From Gemmatimonadota bacterium (GTDB taxonomy: Bacteria; Gemmatimonadota; Gemmatimonadetes; Gemmatimonadales; Gemmatimonadaceae), in the NCBI GenBank assembly GCA_021299375.1, contig JAJTGR010000004.1:18593-82592 (forward strand): a DNA stretch of 64,000 nucleotides, read 5' to 3'. The translations under genes were made by a program, and so were the position numbers. Positions 1 through 10,134 of the stretch are shown here, one piece after another (positions within the stretch are counted from its first letter, which is position 1; every line of letters starts with the position of its first letter). The notes beneath the pieces were generated by a model. It saw only the letters and a list, made by a program, of their open reading frames with translations. It did no database searches and had not been told where the DNA came from.

Positions 1-386
1 TTGGTACGCAGCTGCTCCACCACCTGGGCGATCTGGTCGATATGGCCGCCATCGGGCGTCGGCCAGCTCCGCCACTGCACCCCGTACACCGGCCCCAACT
101 CGCCGTCTGGCGCCGCCCACTCATTCCAGATCGTCACCCCGCGCTCCTGCAGCCAGCGCACGTTCGAATCGCCGCGAAGAAACCACAGCAGTTCGAGAAT
201 GACGCTGGTGATATGGACTTTCTTGGTCGTGATGAGCGGGAAGCCGGCCTGCAGGTCGAAGCGCAGCTGATGACCGAAGACGCTCGTGGTACCAGTGCCG
301 GTGCGATCGGCCTTGAAGACCCCGTGGTCGCGCACGTGGCGCATCAGGTCTTCGTACGGGGTGGGAATGACAGTCACGGCGTGCAT
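1..386 (-). CDS. thyA: Thymidylate synthase, 5' part (cut by window edge)
   Basis: Makes dTMP from dUMP with methylene-tetrahydrofolate. The first 128 codons are visible and match classical ThyA closely: the DRTGTGT folate/dUMP segment, [36 protein letters not shown] and the start of the HIDQI segment. The catalytic Pro-Cys-His lies beyond the window. The start is taken at the ATG whose complement is 384-386; it leaves about ten extra residues before the usual ThyA N-terminus, so a slightly later GTG is possible. The upstream stretch carries no clear Shine-Dalgarno sequence. The presence of ThyA argues that this cell uses ThyA rather than flavin-dependent ThyX, although ThyX elsewhere cannot be excluded. 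Confidence 0.95.
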   Translation of the reverse strand, partial: MHAVTVIPTPYEDLMRHVRDHGVFKADRTGTGTTSVFGHQLRFDLQAGFPLITTKKVHITSVILELLWFLRGDSNVRWLQERGVTIWNEWAAPDGELGPVYGVQWRSWPTPDGGHIDQIAQVVEQLRT

Positions 387-461
387 GGATCGAAAGGAGG
401 GGCGCCGGAAAGAGCACGGGATCACCGCACAACCTAATGGCCGCCGCGGGGCAGTCGAAGC

Positions 462-1247
462 CTACCGCACCCGCACCTGCCGCAACAGCGCCGTTGGCCC
501 CAGCATGGTCTCCATCTGCAGCAGGTCATGGGACTGCTTGCCGATCCACACCACCGACTCGCGCCCCTTGCCGAGCGTGAACAGCACCACGTACGCCTCC
601 TCACCCTGCACCGTGGTGCTCCCGGTCACGGCAACGTGGTACTCGCGCAGGCCGGCATCGGGGTCGTACACCGGGAAGCGCGCCGTGAAGCCCTTCTCGA
701 GCGGAAGCGCACGCACCAGCAGGTCCCAGTTGCCGGAGTCGAACACCGGTACCGGCAGCGTGGTGTCGATCGGCACCGGCGGGACATCGTTGGGCCCGAC
801 CGAACCCTTCACGCGGCGCCCGCCGAATTCGAGCACGGCACGCCGCGTGGCCTGCAGCGACCGATGCCAGCGCGGCGCCAGAGTGGCGAAGTCAGTGCGC
901 GTCGAATCGATCAGCTCCATCGTGCCGCGCTGCAGGCGCTGCACACGTCGCAGCAGCACGGCGCCCGGCACCGTGTCAATGCGGATCTCGTCGGCGAGTC
1001 GCCCCACCGGGATCTCATCGGCGTCACGGTAGGCGGTCAGGGCGTAGCGCACCGTGCCCGCCGCAATTCTGCTGCCGCGCACGGTGCTGTCCCCTGGCAA
1101 CACGAGCGGCGCCGGCGCGGATGCTGCCGGGGGGGATGCCGGCGGCGCGACCTGCGCGTGGCCGCCAACCACCGGCGCACACCACGTCGCGATCGCGAGG
1201 AGCGAGGCGGGCCCGCGCCATGCGCGGCCCGCGCGCACCGAGGACAT
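462..1247 (-). CDS. Secreted hypothetical protein (DUF3108-like)
   Basis: A protein of about 261 aa with a signal peptide (basic start, then SLLAIATWCAPVVGGHAQ) followed by a Pro/Ala-rich spacer and a beta-rich domain. The C-terminal part (GESVVWIG style strands ending TALLRQVRVR) recalls the DUF3108 / LolA-like periplasmic fold, but the match is by eye only. In-frame ATGs also occur at 1280 and 1262; 1247 was chosen because AGG lies six bases upstream and it begins directly before the basic part of the signal peptide. It sits 76 bp downstream of thyA's start on the same strand and diverges from the large receptor gene at 1363. Function unknown. Confidence 0.7.
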   Translation of the reverse strand: MSSVRAGRAWRGPASLLAIATWCAPVVGGHAQVAPPASPPAASAPAPLVLPGDSTVRGSRIAAGTVRYALTAYRDADEIPVGRLADEIRIDTVPGAVLLRRVQRLQRGTMELIDSTRTDFATLAPRWHRSLQATRRAVLEFGGRRVKGSVGPNDVPPVPIDTTLPVPVFDSGNWDLLVRALPLEKGFTARFPVYDPDAGLREYHVAVTGSTTVQGEEAYVVLFTLGKGRESVVWIGKQSHDLLQMETMLGPTALLRQVRVR

Positions 1248-1362
1248 CCGGAACCTATGCATGGCGAATGCATGCTCCACCGGCCGTCAGCCGTCAATGC
1301 GTCGCTCTGCCACGCACCGTGCCCCATGCAACCATTTGCCCGCCGGACACGTCGTATGCGAC

Positions 1363-4300
1363 ATGCCCCTTCACCCCTTGCCTTCCCGGTGGCTGGCCCT
1401 GGCCCTGACCGTCGCCATGCCGCTCGGCGCCCAGAATGCCGAGGTCGTCCGTGGCCGTGTTCTCGACGACTCGGCCCGCGCCCTCGTGGGCGTCGTGGTC
1501 AGCATCACCCGCGGCCCCGACCGCCTCGTGCAGCAGACCACCACCGACTCGGCCGGCCGCTACAGCAGCCGCTTCGATCCCGGCACCGGCGACTACCTCG
1601 TGAGCGTCTCGGCACTCGGCTTTCGCTCGGCCCGCCGCCGCGTGGAACGCGTGGGCACCGAGCGGGAGCTCGTGGCCGACTTCACCATGGCACGCGACAT
1701 GGCGGCCGTACTGGCCGCGGTGAACATCCGGGCCAATCGCGCCGTGCGCGCCGAGGCCCAGGTGGCGAGCGCGTTTCAGCGCGAGGTGGGCGCCTCCGAG
1801 ACGTACGATCAGGGCGTGCAGGGGCGCGTGAGCCCCAATGCGGCGGGCAACCTGAACGCCATAGCCGGCACCATGCCCGGGGTGACCATGACGCCCAGCG
1901 GGCCGAGCATCCTCGGCGCGCCGGCGTCGTCCAATCTCACCACACTCAATGGCATGGCGCTGCCCGGTGGCTCGCTGCCGCGTGCCGCCCGCGCCGACGT
2001 GCGTGTGAGCGGTGCCACCTTCGATGCCACGCGTGGTGGTTTTGCCGGCGCCAACATCGATGTCCGCCTCGGCGCCGGCGATCGCAACTATCAGAATCGC
2101 AACAGCTACCTCACGCTCAACGCGCCGCAGCTGCAGGCCACCGATGCCGTCGGACGCTCCCTGGGACTCACCACCGGCGGCTTCCGAGCCAGCGTTGGCG
2201 CCGACGGCGAGGCCATTCGGCGGGCCCTCACCTACAACGTGGCGCTCGATGCCGGCCGCACGGTGAGTGATCCGGCCACACTGCTCAGCAGCAACGCCGG
2301 TGCACTCCGGCGCGCCGGCCTCTCCCCCGACTCCGCACAACGCGCCCAGACCGTGGCCGCCGGCATCGGCCTGCCGCTCGCGGGTGGCGGCATTCCCACC
2401 CAACGCGTGCAGCAGAACATCACCTGGCTCGGCCGCCTCGACGACGTGCGCGACACGCTGCGCACGCTCACCCTCACCAGCTACGTCGCCAACAGTAACG
2501 AGGGCGCACTCGGCTTCGGCCCGCTCACCTCACCCAGCGCCGGCGGCCGGCAGTCACAGCAGACCATGGGTGTGCAGTTCGTGCACAGTCAGTATGTGGG
2601 CGCCGGCTACACCACGCTCATGGAGAACCGTCTTGCCGCCAGCCGGGTGCGCGAGCAGGTCACGCCGTATCGGTTGCTCCCCGGCGCCACGGTGCTGGCG
2701 CGCTCGTCGTCGGACGCGGCCACCAGCGACGTGGTACCGCTGCAGCTCGGCGGCAATCCGTTCCTCGACACCGACGACACCCGTTGGACCCTCGAAGGCG
2801 CCAACGAGATGGTGTGGAACGCACGCGGCCGCACCCATCGCTTCAAGACCTCGGTGTGGGGCCGCGCCGACGGGCTCACGCAGCAGGGGCAGCCCAATGC
2901 GCTGGGCGCGTACACGTTCATGTCGATCGCCGACCTCCAGGCCAACCGCCCCGCCGCCTACACGCGCACCATCACCCAGCCGGTGCGCCAGGCCACCAGC
3001 TTCAACGGCGCGCTGGCCTTCTCGCACCAGTGGAATCCGTCGCGCTGGCTGAGTGTGATCTCGGGCGCTCGCCTCGAGGGCAACGCCTTCGGCGACGCGC
3101 CACCGGCGAACGCCACCCTCGAGCAGGCGCTCGGGGTGCGATCCGGCGTGTCTCCACGCGCGCTGCATGTGTCTCCGCGGGTGGGCTTCTCGTACACCTA
3201 CTCGCGCTCACGCGAGAACGACAACGGGCAGATGGTCACCAACACCGGCTCGTGGTACCGCAACACCATGGGCATCATCCGTGGCGGCATCGGGGAGTTC
3301 CGCGACCTGTATCGCCCCGGGACGCTGGCCGACGCCATGGTGAATGCCGGGCTCCCCGGTGGCACCCTCGCCCTGGCATGCGTGGGGAGCGCCGTGCCGG
3401 TGCCCGACTGGACCGCGTATGCCAATGGCGCCGCCGTCATACCCGCCGCCTGCGCCGACGGTTCGGGCGCGCTCGCTGAACGTGCGCCCAGCGTGACCCT
3501 CGTCGATCCCTCGTTCGACGTGCCGCGCAGCTGGCGCGCGTCGCTCGGATGGGCCACATCCACCAAGGGGTGGATGCTCAAGGTGGACGGCCTCGCCTCG
3601 TACGACCTGTCGCAGCCCAGTACCCTCGACGCGAACTTCAGCGGCGCCTCGCGATTCGTCCTCGCCGGCGAGGGCAACCGGCCCATGTTCGTGAGCCCTG
3701 CCTCCATCGATGTCGCCTCGGGTGCGGTGACGGCGCGTGACTCGCGCCGCCGCGCTGACTTCGGCCGCGTGGCGTTGCGCACGAGCGACCTGCGCGGCTA
3801 TGGCACCCAGCTCACCACCACGCTGCAGCCCGATCTCTTTCGCGGCCGCCGCGGTCCGCCGCCGCTGATGTTCTCGCTGGGCTACACCATCCAGCAGGTA
3901 CGCCAGCAGTTCCGCGGCGCCGACGGCGGCAACTTCGGCGACCCGTTCACCAAGGAGTGGGCCTCCGGGATGAACGACGCGCGGCATGCGCTCGTGGCCC
4001 AGGCCGGCATCGGCATTCCCAAGGTGGGCACGCTCACGCTGTTCACGCGCCTGCAGTCGGGCACCCCCTTCACGCCACTCGTGCGCGGGGACCTCGATGG
4101 CGATGGACGCCCCAACGATCGGGCATTCGTGCCCAGTGCGGCCACGGAGCCCGACGCGGCGCTGCGCACACAGATGCAGGCCCTGCTCGCGTCGGCGCCG
4201 GGCAACGTGCGGCGCTGCCTCGAAGCACAAGGCGGCATAGTGGCGGGACGCATGAGCTGCCGCGGCCCGTGGACGCAGCAGATGAACCTCATGCTGCAGC

Positions 4301-5139
4301 CGAACGTGGGGCGTATTCGCGGCCGCCGTACGCAGCTCAACGTGGTGTTCGAGAATCCGCTCGCCGGCCTCGACCAGCTGCTGCATGGCGAAAGTGGCCT
4401 GCGCGGTTGGGGCTCGCAGGCCATGCCTGACCCGGTGCTGCTGCTGCCCCGCGGCTTCGACGCCGCCGCGCAGCGCTTCCGCTACGACGTGAACCCCCGC
4501 TTCGGCGACACGCGCGCCTTCCGCACCCTCTCGCGCATCCCGTTCCGCGTGGTCGTCGACGTGCAGATGGACCTGTCGGTGCCCTACGACCTGCAGACGT
4601 TGCGCCGCGCCCTCGAGCCGGTGAAGCAGCGTGACAAGGACACGAAGCGCGTCACCTGGACGCGGCGCGGCGCCGACAGCATTGCCGCGCTGTACCTGAG
4701 CCGCACCTCCAACCTGCACCGGCTGCTGCTGGCCGAGAGCGACTCGCTGTTCCTCACGAAGGAGCAGATCGGCGCCCTGCTCAAGGCCGACAGCGTATAC
4801 TCGGCCAGGGTGCGCGACCTGTACCTGCCGCTGGCACGCTTCCTCGCCGAGCAGAAGGACGGGGTGGCCGGCAAGGCCGCGCTCGACAGTGTGCAGGCCA
4901 CCACGAAACGGTACTGGCCGCTGTTCTGGGAGCAGGTGGACATCGTACAACCGATCGTTCAGCCACAACAGCGCGAGCTGCTGCCGCTGCTGGCCAACAT
5001 CAGCGCCACCACCACGGAGCAGCGCAAGAACAGCCAGTGGCAGTTCGGGTACCCCGTGCCGCTCACGCACAACCGCCCCCGCGTGGGCGGCGATCCCGGA
5101 GGACCGGGTCAGACGTCGATCTCGCGGGATTCGCCGTGA
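1363..5139 (+). CDS. TonB-dependent receptor-like outer membrane protein with carboxypeptidase-regulatory domain
   Basis: A protein of 1258 aa. The N-terminal signal peptide (LALALTVAMPLGAQ) is followed by a carboxypeptidase regulatory-like Ig domain (about residues 28-105: VRGRVLDDSA, TDSAGRYS, VSALGFRSARRRVE), a plug-like segment (NAIAGTMPGVTMTPSGPSI) and a long region of alternating strands typical of a large beta barrel. The last 150 residues are helical and charged, which is unusual after a barrel and may be a periplasmic or surface extension. Such oversized receptors usually import polymers or siderophores; the substrate cannot be read here. The open frame extends upstream to 1054, but the ATG at 1363 directly precedes the signal peptide. 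It is a single-gene unit ending in a strong hairpin at 5148-5176. Confidence 0.8.
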   Translation: MPLHPLPSRWLALALTVAMPLGAQNAEVVRGRVLDDSARALVGVVVSITRGPDRLVQQTTTDSAGRYSSRFDPGTGDYLVSVSALGFRSARRRVERVGTERELVADFTMARDMAAVLAAVNIRANRAVRAEAQVASAFQREVGASETYDQGVQGRVSPNAAGNLNAIAGTMPGVTMTPSGPSILGAPASSNLTTLNGMALPGGSLPRAARADVRVSGATFDATRGGFAGANIDVRLGAGDRNYQNRNSYLTLNAPQLQATDAVGRSLGLTTGGFRASVGADGEAIRRALTYNVALDAGRTVSDPATLLSSNAGALRRAGLSPDSAQRAQTVAAGIGLPLAGGGIPTQRVQQNITWLGRLDDVRDTLRTLTLTSYVANSNEGALGFGPLTSPSAGGRQSQQTMGVQFVHSQYVGAGYTTLMENRLAASRVREQVTPYRLLPGATVLARSSSDAATSDVVPLQLGGNPFLDTDDTRWTLEGANEMVWNARGRTHRFKTSVWGRADGLTQQGQPNALGAYTFMSIADLQANRPAAYTRTITQPVRQATSFNGALAFSHQWNPSRWLSVISGARLEGNAFGDAPPANATLEQALGVRSGVSPRALHVSPRVGFSYTYSRSRENDNGQMVTNTGSWYRNTMGIIRGGIGEFRDLYRPGTLADAMVNAGLPGGTLALACVGSAVPVPDWTAYANGAAVIPAACADGSGALAERAPSVTLVDPSFDVPRSWRASLGWATSTKGWMLKVDGLASYDLSQPSTLDANFSGASRFVLAGEGNRPMFVSPASIDVASGAVTARDSRRRADFGRVALRTSDLRGYGTQLTTTLQPDLFRGRRGPPPLMFSLGYTIQQVRQQFRGADGGNFGDPFTKEWASGMNDARHALVAQAGIGIPKVGTLTLFTRLQSGTPFTPLVRGDLDGDGRPNDRAFVPSAATEPDAALRTQMQALLASAPGNVRRCLEAQGGIVAGRMSCRGPWTQQMNLMLQPNVGRIRGRRTQLNVVFENPLAGLDQLLHGESGLRGWGSQAMPDPVLLLPRGFDAAAQRFRYDVNPRFGDTRAFRTLSRIPFRVVVDVQMDLSVPYDLQTLRRALEPVKQRDKDTKRVTWTRRGADSIAALYLSRTSNLHRLLLAESDSLFLTKEQIGALLKADSVYSARVRDLYLPLARFLAEQKDGVAGKAALDSVQATTKRYWPLFWEQVDIVQPIVQPQQRELLPLLANISATTTEQRKNSQWQFGYPVPLTHNRPRVGGDPGGPGQTSISRDSP

Positions 5140-5147
5140 GCGGGTGA

Positions 5148-5176
5148 CGGCGGCCGTCTCGGCACGACGGCCGCCG
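5148..5176 (+). terminator. Hairpin terminator after the receptor gene
   Basis: An 11-bp perfect stem (5148-5158 with 5166-5176, GC-rich) closes a 7-base loop, beginning eight bases after the receptor stop codon. There is no T-tract, so it may be a Rho-assisted or processing hairpin rather than a classical intrinsic terminator. Confidence 0.65.
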
Positions 5177-5604
5177 CCGCGACGTGCGGGCACCACGGGG
5201 GCACGCGGTCCGCACAGGCAGGCGCGCTGCGGTCGCTGTACGCCCTGTGCGCGCATCGCGTGTGCACGGACGCGCGCCGCGATGGTCAGTGGGTGGTGAC
5301 GTGAATGGGTGCACCTGACAGGCGCATGCCCACCGACGCTGGCGCATGACGACACGCGGCCGTGTTGGCCAGGACTGCTGCAGGGAGTGCAAGGCACCGG
5401 TGGGACACGGACGTGGCGGGTGATGTGCGAGGGCGGCCCATTGTCGTTCGCGCCGCAATGCCGGAGGGCGCGTCAGAATCCGGCGCGTCCTCGATACCAT
5501 CGGTGAGCGCGTTCATCGCTGGCGCTGTACGTGGGCGCGCTGATTGTGGGCAAGGCGTTGGCCTCGGCCCATCAGCGGGCTGCCCCTCGCGGTGACCGCT
5601 CTGC
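5177..5604. other. Non-coding stretch, no gene recognised
   Basis: This 428-bp stretch lies between the receptor terminator and the PIN remnant. Short open frames exist on both strands but none shows a domain, a signal peptide or a convincing start. No antitoxin-like frame (AbrB, MazE or Phd type) was found in the last 300 bases, where a VapB partner would be expected. Confidence 0.5.
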
Positions 5605-5997
5605 GTGAACAGTGACACGAACTTCGTGTTCCACGAGATTCATGTCATGAAGAACGTGACCGTCACCCTCGACAGTGTGCAGATGCTGCAGGAGTTCTAC
5701 GTGACCGGCGCGCGCAAACTGCGCCCCGGACTGTCGGCAACCGAGGCGCAGCGGGAAGTCCGAGCGCTCCTGCCGTGGTCACCCATCGAGAGCTCCCCCA
5801 CCATCCTCGAGCGTGCCTGGTTTGTCGAGCCCCGCCATCAGCTCTCGTGGTGGGACGCGCGCATCGTGGCCAGTGTACAGCCCCTCGGCTGTCGCACGCT
5901 GCTCACCGAAGATCGGCAGCACGGACAGGACTTCGATGGACTCGTGGTGGTCAGCCCATTGCGCGTGAGCCCCAGCCAACGCTTCGACCGGCGCTGA
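5605..5997 (+). pseudogene. PIN-domain (VapC-type) toxin remnant
   Basis: The frame reads like the back two-thirds of a VapC-family PIN ribonuclease: SVQMLQEFYVTGARKLRP, ERAWFVEPRHQLSWWDARI and LLTEDRQHGQDFDGL are textbook PIN motifs, including the conserved Glu of QEF, the Asp of WDA and the Asp of TED. A short DTNF near the start resembles the first catalytic Asp motif (DTN). Only about 26 residues separate it from QEF, where about 36-40 are usual, so the first helix seems deleted. The frame opens with GTG at 5605; ATG at 5647 would lose the first Asp. No antitoxin gene adjoins it. Most likely a decayed toxin; an active compact PIN cannot be excluded. Confidence 0.6.
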
Positions 5998-6154
5998 GCG
6001 CCGTACCCGTCCGTCTTGCGGACCCAGCCATCGGACCTCCGACGTCGGACGGTGCTTCACAGTGCGCGCGCAATTCTTCCAGTGTACCTGCGCGTCGAGT
6101 CCCCGCCAATCACAGGAACGCGCGATGGTCGTTGGCCGCCCACCCCTCCCATCC

Positions 6155-6197
6155 GGACTCCGACCTCGATAGCTGCCTCACAGCGAGGCCGGAGTCC
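6155..6197 (-). terminator. Long hairpin at the end of the ahcY operon
   Basis: Arms 6155-6168 and 6184-6197 pair over 14 positions with one A.C mismatch, with a 15-base loop that can itself pair three bases. It starts about 20 bases beyond the ahcY stop codon and lies between two convergent genes, so it may work on both strands. No T-tract. Confidence 0.65.
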
Positions 6198-6218
6198 TGA
6201 CAAGCGGCAGGCGCCTGC

Positions 6219-7709
<1,491 letters not shown>

Positions 7710-7760
7710 AGCCAGAGAGTCCGGGATGAAGTGAGAAGACGAAACGGAAAACAGCGACGG

Positions 7761-8726
7761 CTAGGCGACGACCAACGCCGGCATCGGCACCATCGTCGCG
7801 GTACAGCTGAACAACGCGGGCCCGGTCGCCGCCGGGTCCACGGGGAGCGGCACGTAATGCATGCCCTCGAACCCGGCCTCGCGCAGCCACGTGCCGAGCG
7901 CCTCGGGCGCAAAGCCGAGCCAGACATGACCCATGGTTTCGCGATAGCGTTCGTGGGTGTGCGGCCGCATGTCGGTGACGAGCAGGCGACCGGCCGGGCG
8001 CAGCACGCGGTGCACCTCGCGCAGCGCCCGCACCGGGTCGGCCACGTGGTGCAGCACCAGCATGAGCACGGCCACGTCGAGGGAGGCGTCGGGGAGCGGC
8101 AGCGCCTCGAGCGCGCCTTCGGTGACCGTGACGTTGCCGAACGCCGCCAGACGACCCGACGCCGCTGCCAGCATGGCCGACGACGCATCCACGGCGTGCA
8201 CCTGTGCCACATGCGGCGCGAGAGCGGCGGAGAGCACCCCCGTGCCACACCCCAGGTCGCCCACCACCAGGGCGGGGTCGAGCAGCGCCAGCGCCGCCGC
8301 AAGGTCGGCCCGCGCGCCGAACATCTCCGTGCGCAGCGCATCCCACGCCGCACTGGCGGTGGCGAAGAACGCCTGCGTCCCCGTTCGCCGCGCCGCCACC
8401 ACCGCATCGATGCGCGCGGCGTCCTGCAGCACACCAGGGCTCGTGGCCATGGCCGACCGCACCAACTCCCAGAGGCCCAGCATGTCGGTGTCGAGCAGCG
8501 GGTGGCGGCGATACCACCGGCTGGCCCCCTCCGCCCGCGACGAGATCCACGCCTGGTCGGCGAGGATCCGCAGGTGCCGGCTCACGGTACTCTGGGGAAG
8601 CTGCAGGGCCGACGCGAGTTCGCCCACGGTGAGCTCCTGCCGCTCCAACGCCGCGAGCAGCCGGCACCGGGTGGTGTCGGCGAGCTCGACCATATGATCG
8701 TGGATGGCAAGACGGGGCGCGGTCAT
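7761..8726 (-). CDS. sahR: ArsR-family HTH fused to SAM-methyltransferase domain; SahR-like regulator
   Basis: A protein of 321 aa from the ATG at 8726 (328 from 8747). Residues 1-90 are an ArsR-type winged helix (LADTTRCRLLAALE, LTVGELASALQLPQSTVSRHLRIL); residues about 140-300 are a class I methyltransferase fold with the SAM loop GDLGCGTGVLSAAL and the acidic VHAVDAS. This architecture is that of SahR, described in Proteobacteria as a repressor whose methyltransferase-like domain senses SAH and which controls ahcY, metH/metE, metF and metK. The gene lies directly upstream of ahcY, supporting that assignment. An enzymatic role (methyltransferase with its own repressor domain) remains possible. 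The palindrome at 8745-8754 just upstream suggests autoregulation. Confidence 0.8.
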   Translation of the reverse strand: MTAPRLAIHDHMVELADTTRCRLLAALERQELTVGELASALQLPQSTVSRHLRILADQAWISSRAEGASRWYRRHPLLDTDMLGLWELVRSAMATSPGVLQDAARIDAVVAARRTGTQAFFATASAAWDALRTEMFGARADLAAALALLDPALVVGDLGCGTGVLSAALAPHVAQVHAVDASSAMLAAASGRLAAFGNVTVTEGALEALPLPDASLDVAVLMLVLHHVADPVRALREVHRVLRPAGRLLVTDMRPHTHERYRETMGHVWLGFAPEALGTWLREAGFEGMHYVPLPVDPAATGPALFSCTATMVPMPALVVA

Positions 8727-8738
8727 CGCCGTAATATA

Positions 8739-8756
8739 TTCATGCATCCGGATGAA
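8739..8756. promoter_or_regulatory. Candidate SahR operator overlapping the operon promoter
   Basis: A perfect 10-bp palindrome CATCCGGATG (8745-8754) is framed by TTCAT and GATGAA, so an extended dyad TTCAT..ATGAA spans 8739-8756. On the minus strand it precedes an AT-rich run (TATATT, a possible -10) and the ATG at 8726. It is the only strong dyad between the divergent regulator and the MgtC-like gene. Binding by the regulator is inference. Confidence 0.45.
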
Positions 8757-8838
8757 AGGATAGCCATGTGGCGCGCACAGGCCGACGTGAGGTTTTCCCC
8801 CTCGCGTATCCCGTCGCGGACGCTAGGATGGAGCCGTG

Positions 8839-10134
8839 ATGCTCGACCTTGTCCTCGCCTCCGATCTGCTGGTCGCCGCCCTGGTCGGGTTGGCGGTCGG
8901 CGTCGAGCGTGAATGGTCGGGCCACTGCGAGGGTCCCGACGGCCGATTCGCCGGTGCCCGCACCTTCGCGCTGCTGGGTGCCATCGGCGGGTTCGCCGGG
9001 TGGTTTTTCCGGCTCGACCAGCCCGTGCTCGCCACCGTACTGGTGGCGGGCGGGGTCCTGTTCCCGATCGTGGCGTTCTTCACCGCCATGCAGCGCCCCG
9101 GCACCACCGCGGACAGCACCACCGAGGTCGTCGCCATTCTCGTGGTCGCCCTCGGCGCCACCGCGGGCCTCGGCAACCGCACCATCGCCAGCGCGGCGGC
9201 GGCCGTGGTGCTCGTGCTGCTGGCCGAGAAGTCCAAGCTGCAGCGCGCCTTGCAGAGAGTGGATGCCACCGAGATGCGTGCCGCGCTGCAGTTTGCGGTG
9301 CTGGCGCTGGTCATCCTGCCGTTACTCCCCGATCGCGCCATCGGCCCCTACGAGGCCTTCCGGCCGCGGTCGTTGTGGATCGTGGTGCTGCTCTTCTCGG
9401 GGCTCAACTTCGCAGGCTACATCGCCCGGCGCGCCATCGGCGAGACGCGCGGCCTCGGCGTGACCGGCCTGCTGGGCGGTGTGGTCTCCTCCACCGCCGT
9501 CACCCTCACCTTCAGCCGCCGCAGCCGCGATGACGTCGCGCAGGCCGAACCGCTCGCCGAATCGCTCGCGCTGGGCGTGGTGGCGGCGTGCACGGTGCTC
9601 GTGCCGCGTGTGCTCATCGTGTCCACCGTGCTGCAGCCTGCCGTTGGCCTTGCCGCGCTCCCGGTGCTGGCGCCGGCGTTCGTAGCGGGGGCGTCCGTCA
9701 TCGCCGGGGTGCTCTGGCGCGAGCGGCGTCGGCAGGCCGGCGTCGCCCGCTCCGATGGAGTTTCCGGCGCGCTCGGCCAGAGCCCGCTCGGACTGCGGGC
9801 CTCGCTCCAGATGGCGGTTGCCTTTCAGCTCGTGCTGTTCATCATTGCGTGGGTGCAGAGCAATGCCGGAAACACGGGCGTGCTGGTCTCGGCCACGCTG
9901 CTGGGCCTGACCGACGTGGATGCGCTGACGGTCTCGATGACGCGCTACGGTGCCGATGCGACGCGCGTCGCGGTGGCTGCCGCCGCCATGGGCATCGGCG
10001 TGCTCTCGAATACCTTGCTCAAGCTCGTGCTCGTGCTCACCATCGGGGCGCCGCGCTACCGCCGGCACGCGGCCTCCGGCCTGCTGATCCTCACGGCCGG
10101 CAGCGTCATCGGCCTCTGGATCGGCTGGCCATGA
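8839..10134 (+). CDS. MgtC/SapB-DUF4010 family membrane protein
   Basis: A hydrophobic protein of about 431 aa. Residues 1-140 resemble the MgtC/SapB N-domain (LVGLAVGVEREW, GARTFALLGAIGGF, TTEVVAILVVALGATAGLG); the rest is a DUF4010-type block with six or more membrane segments (FVLALVILPLLP, GVTGLLGGVVSSTAVTLTFSRRSR). Role unknown; MgtC proteins relate to magnesium limitation and acid stress. The start may be GTG 8836 or ATG 8839; AGGATGGAG just upstream fits the ATG. The stop overlaps the next ATG in an ATGA tetranucleotide, so it is translationally coupled to the lipid-transport permease, an unusual partner. Confidence 0.8.
   Translation: MLDLVLASDLLVAALVGLAVGVEREWSGHCEGPDGRFAGARTFALLGAIGGFAGWFFRLDQPVLATVLVAGGVLFPIVAFFTAMQRPGTTADSTTEVVAILVVALGATAGLGNRTIASAAAAVVLVLLAEKSKLQRALQRVDATEMRAALQFAVLALVILPLLPDRAIGPYEAFRPRSLWIVVLLFSGLNFAGYIARRAIGETRGLGVTGLLGGVVSSTAVTLTFSRRSRDDVAQAEPLAESLALGVVAACTVLVPRVLIVSTVLQPAVGLAALPVLAPAFVAGASVIAGVLWRERRRQAGVARSDGVSGALGQSPLGLRASLQMAVAFQLVLFIIAWVQSNAGNTGVLVSATLLGLTDVDALTVSMTRYGADATRVAVAAAAMGIGVLSNTLLKLVLVLTIGAPRYRRHAASGLLILTAGSVIGLWIGWP

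Noticed and set aside
387..405. Purine-rich GAAAGGAGGGG on the plus strand near thyA
   Set aside because: It reads as a ribosome site only on the plus strand, where no gene follows; on the thyA strand it is CCTCCTTT.
3208..5397. A 729-codon minus-strand open frame under the TonB receptor
   Set aside because: Low-complexity Arg/Gly/Val sequence, no domain or signal; shadow of the receptor gene.
5362..5595. A 77-codon frame just upstream of the PIN remnant as its antitoxin
   Set aside because: No AbrB, Phd or RHH features and no coupling to the toxin frame.
8727..8838. SAH riboswitch upstream of the ahcY operon
   Set aside because: The 112-bp gap is too short for the known fold with its conserved pseudoknot core, and none of its motifs are seen; protein control is better supported.
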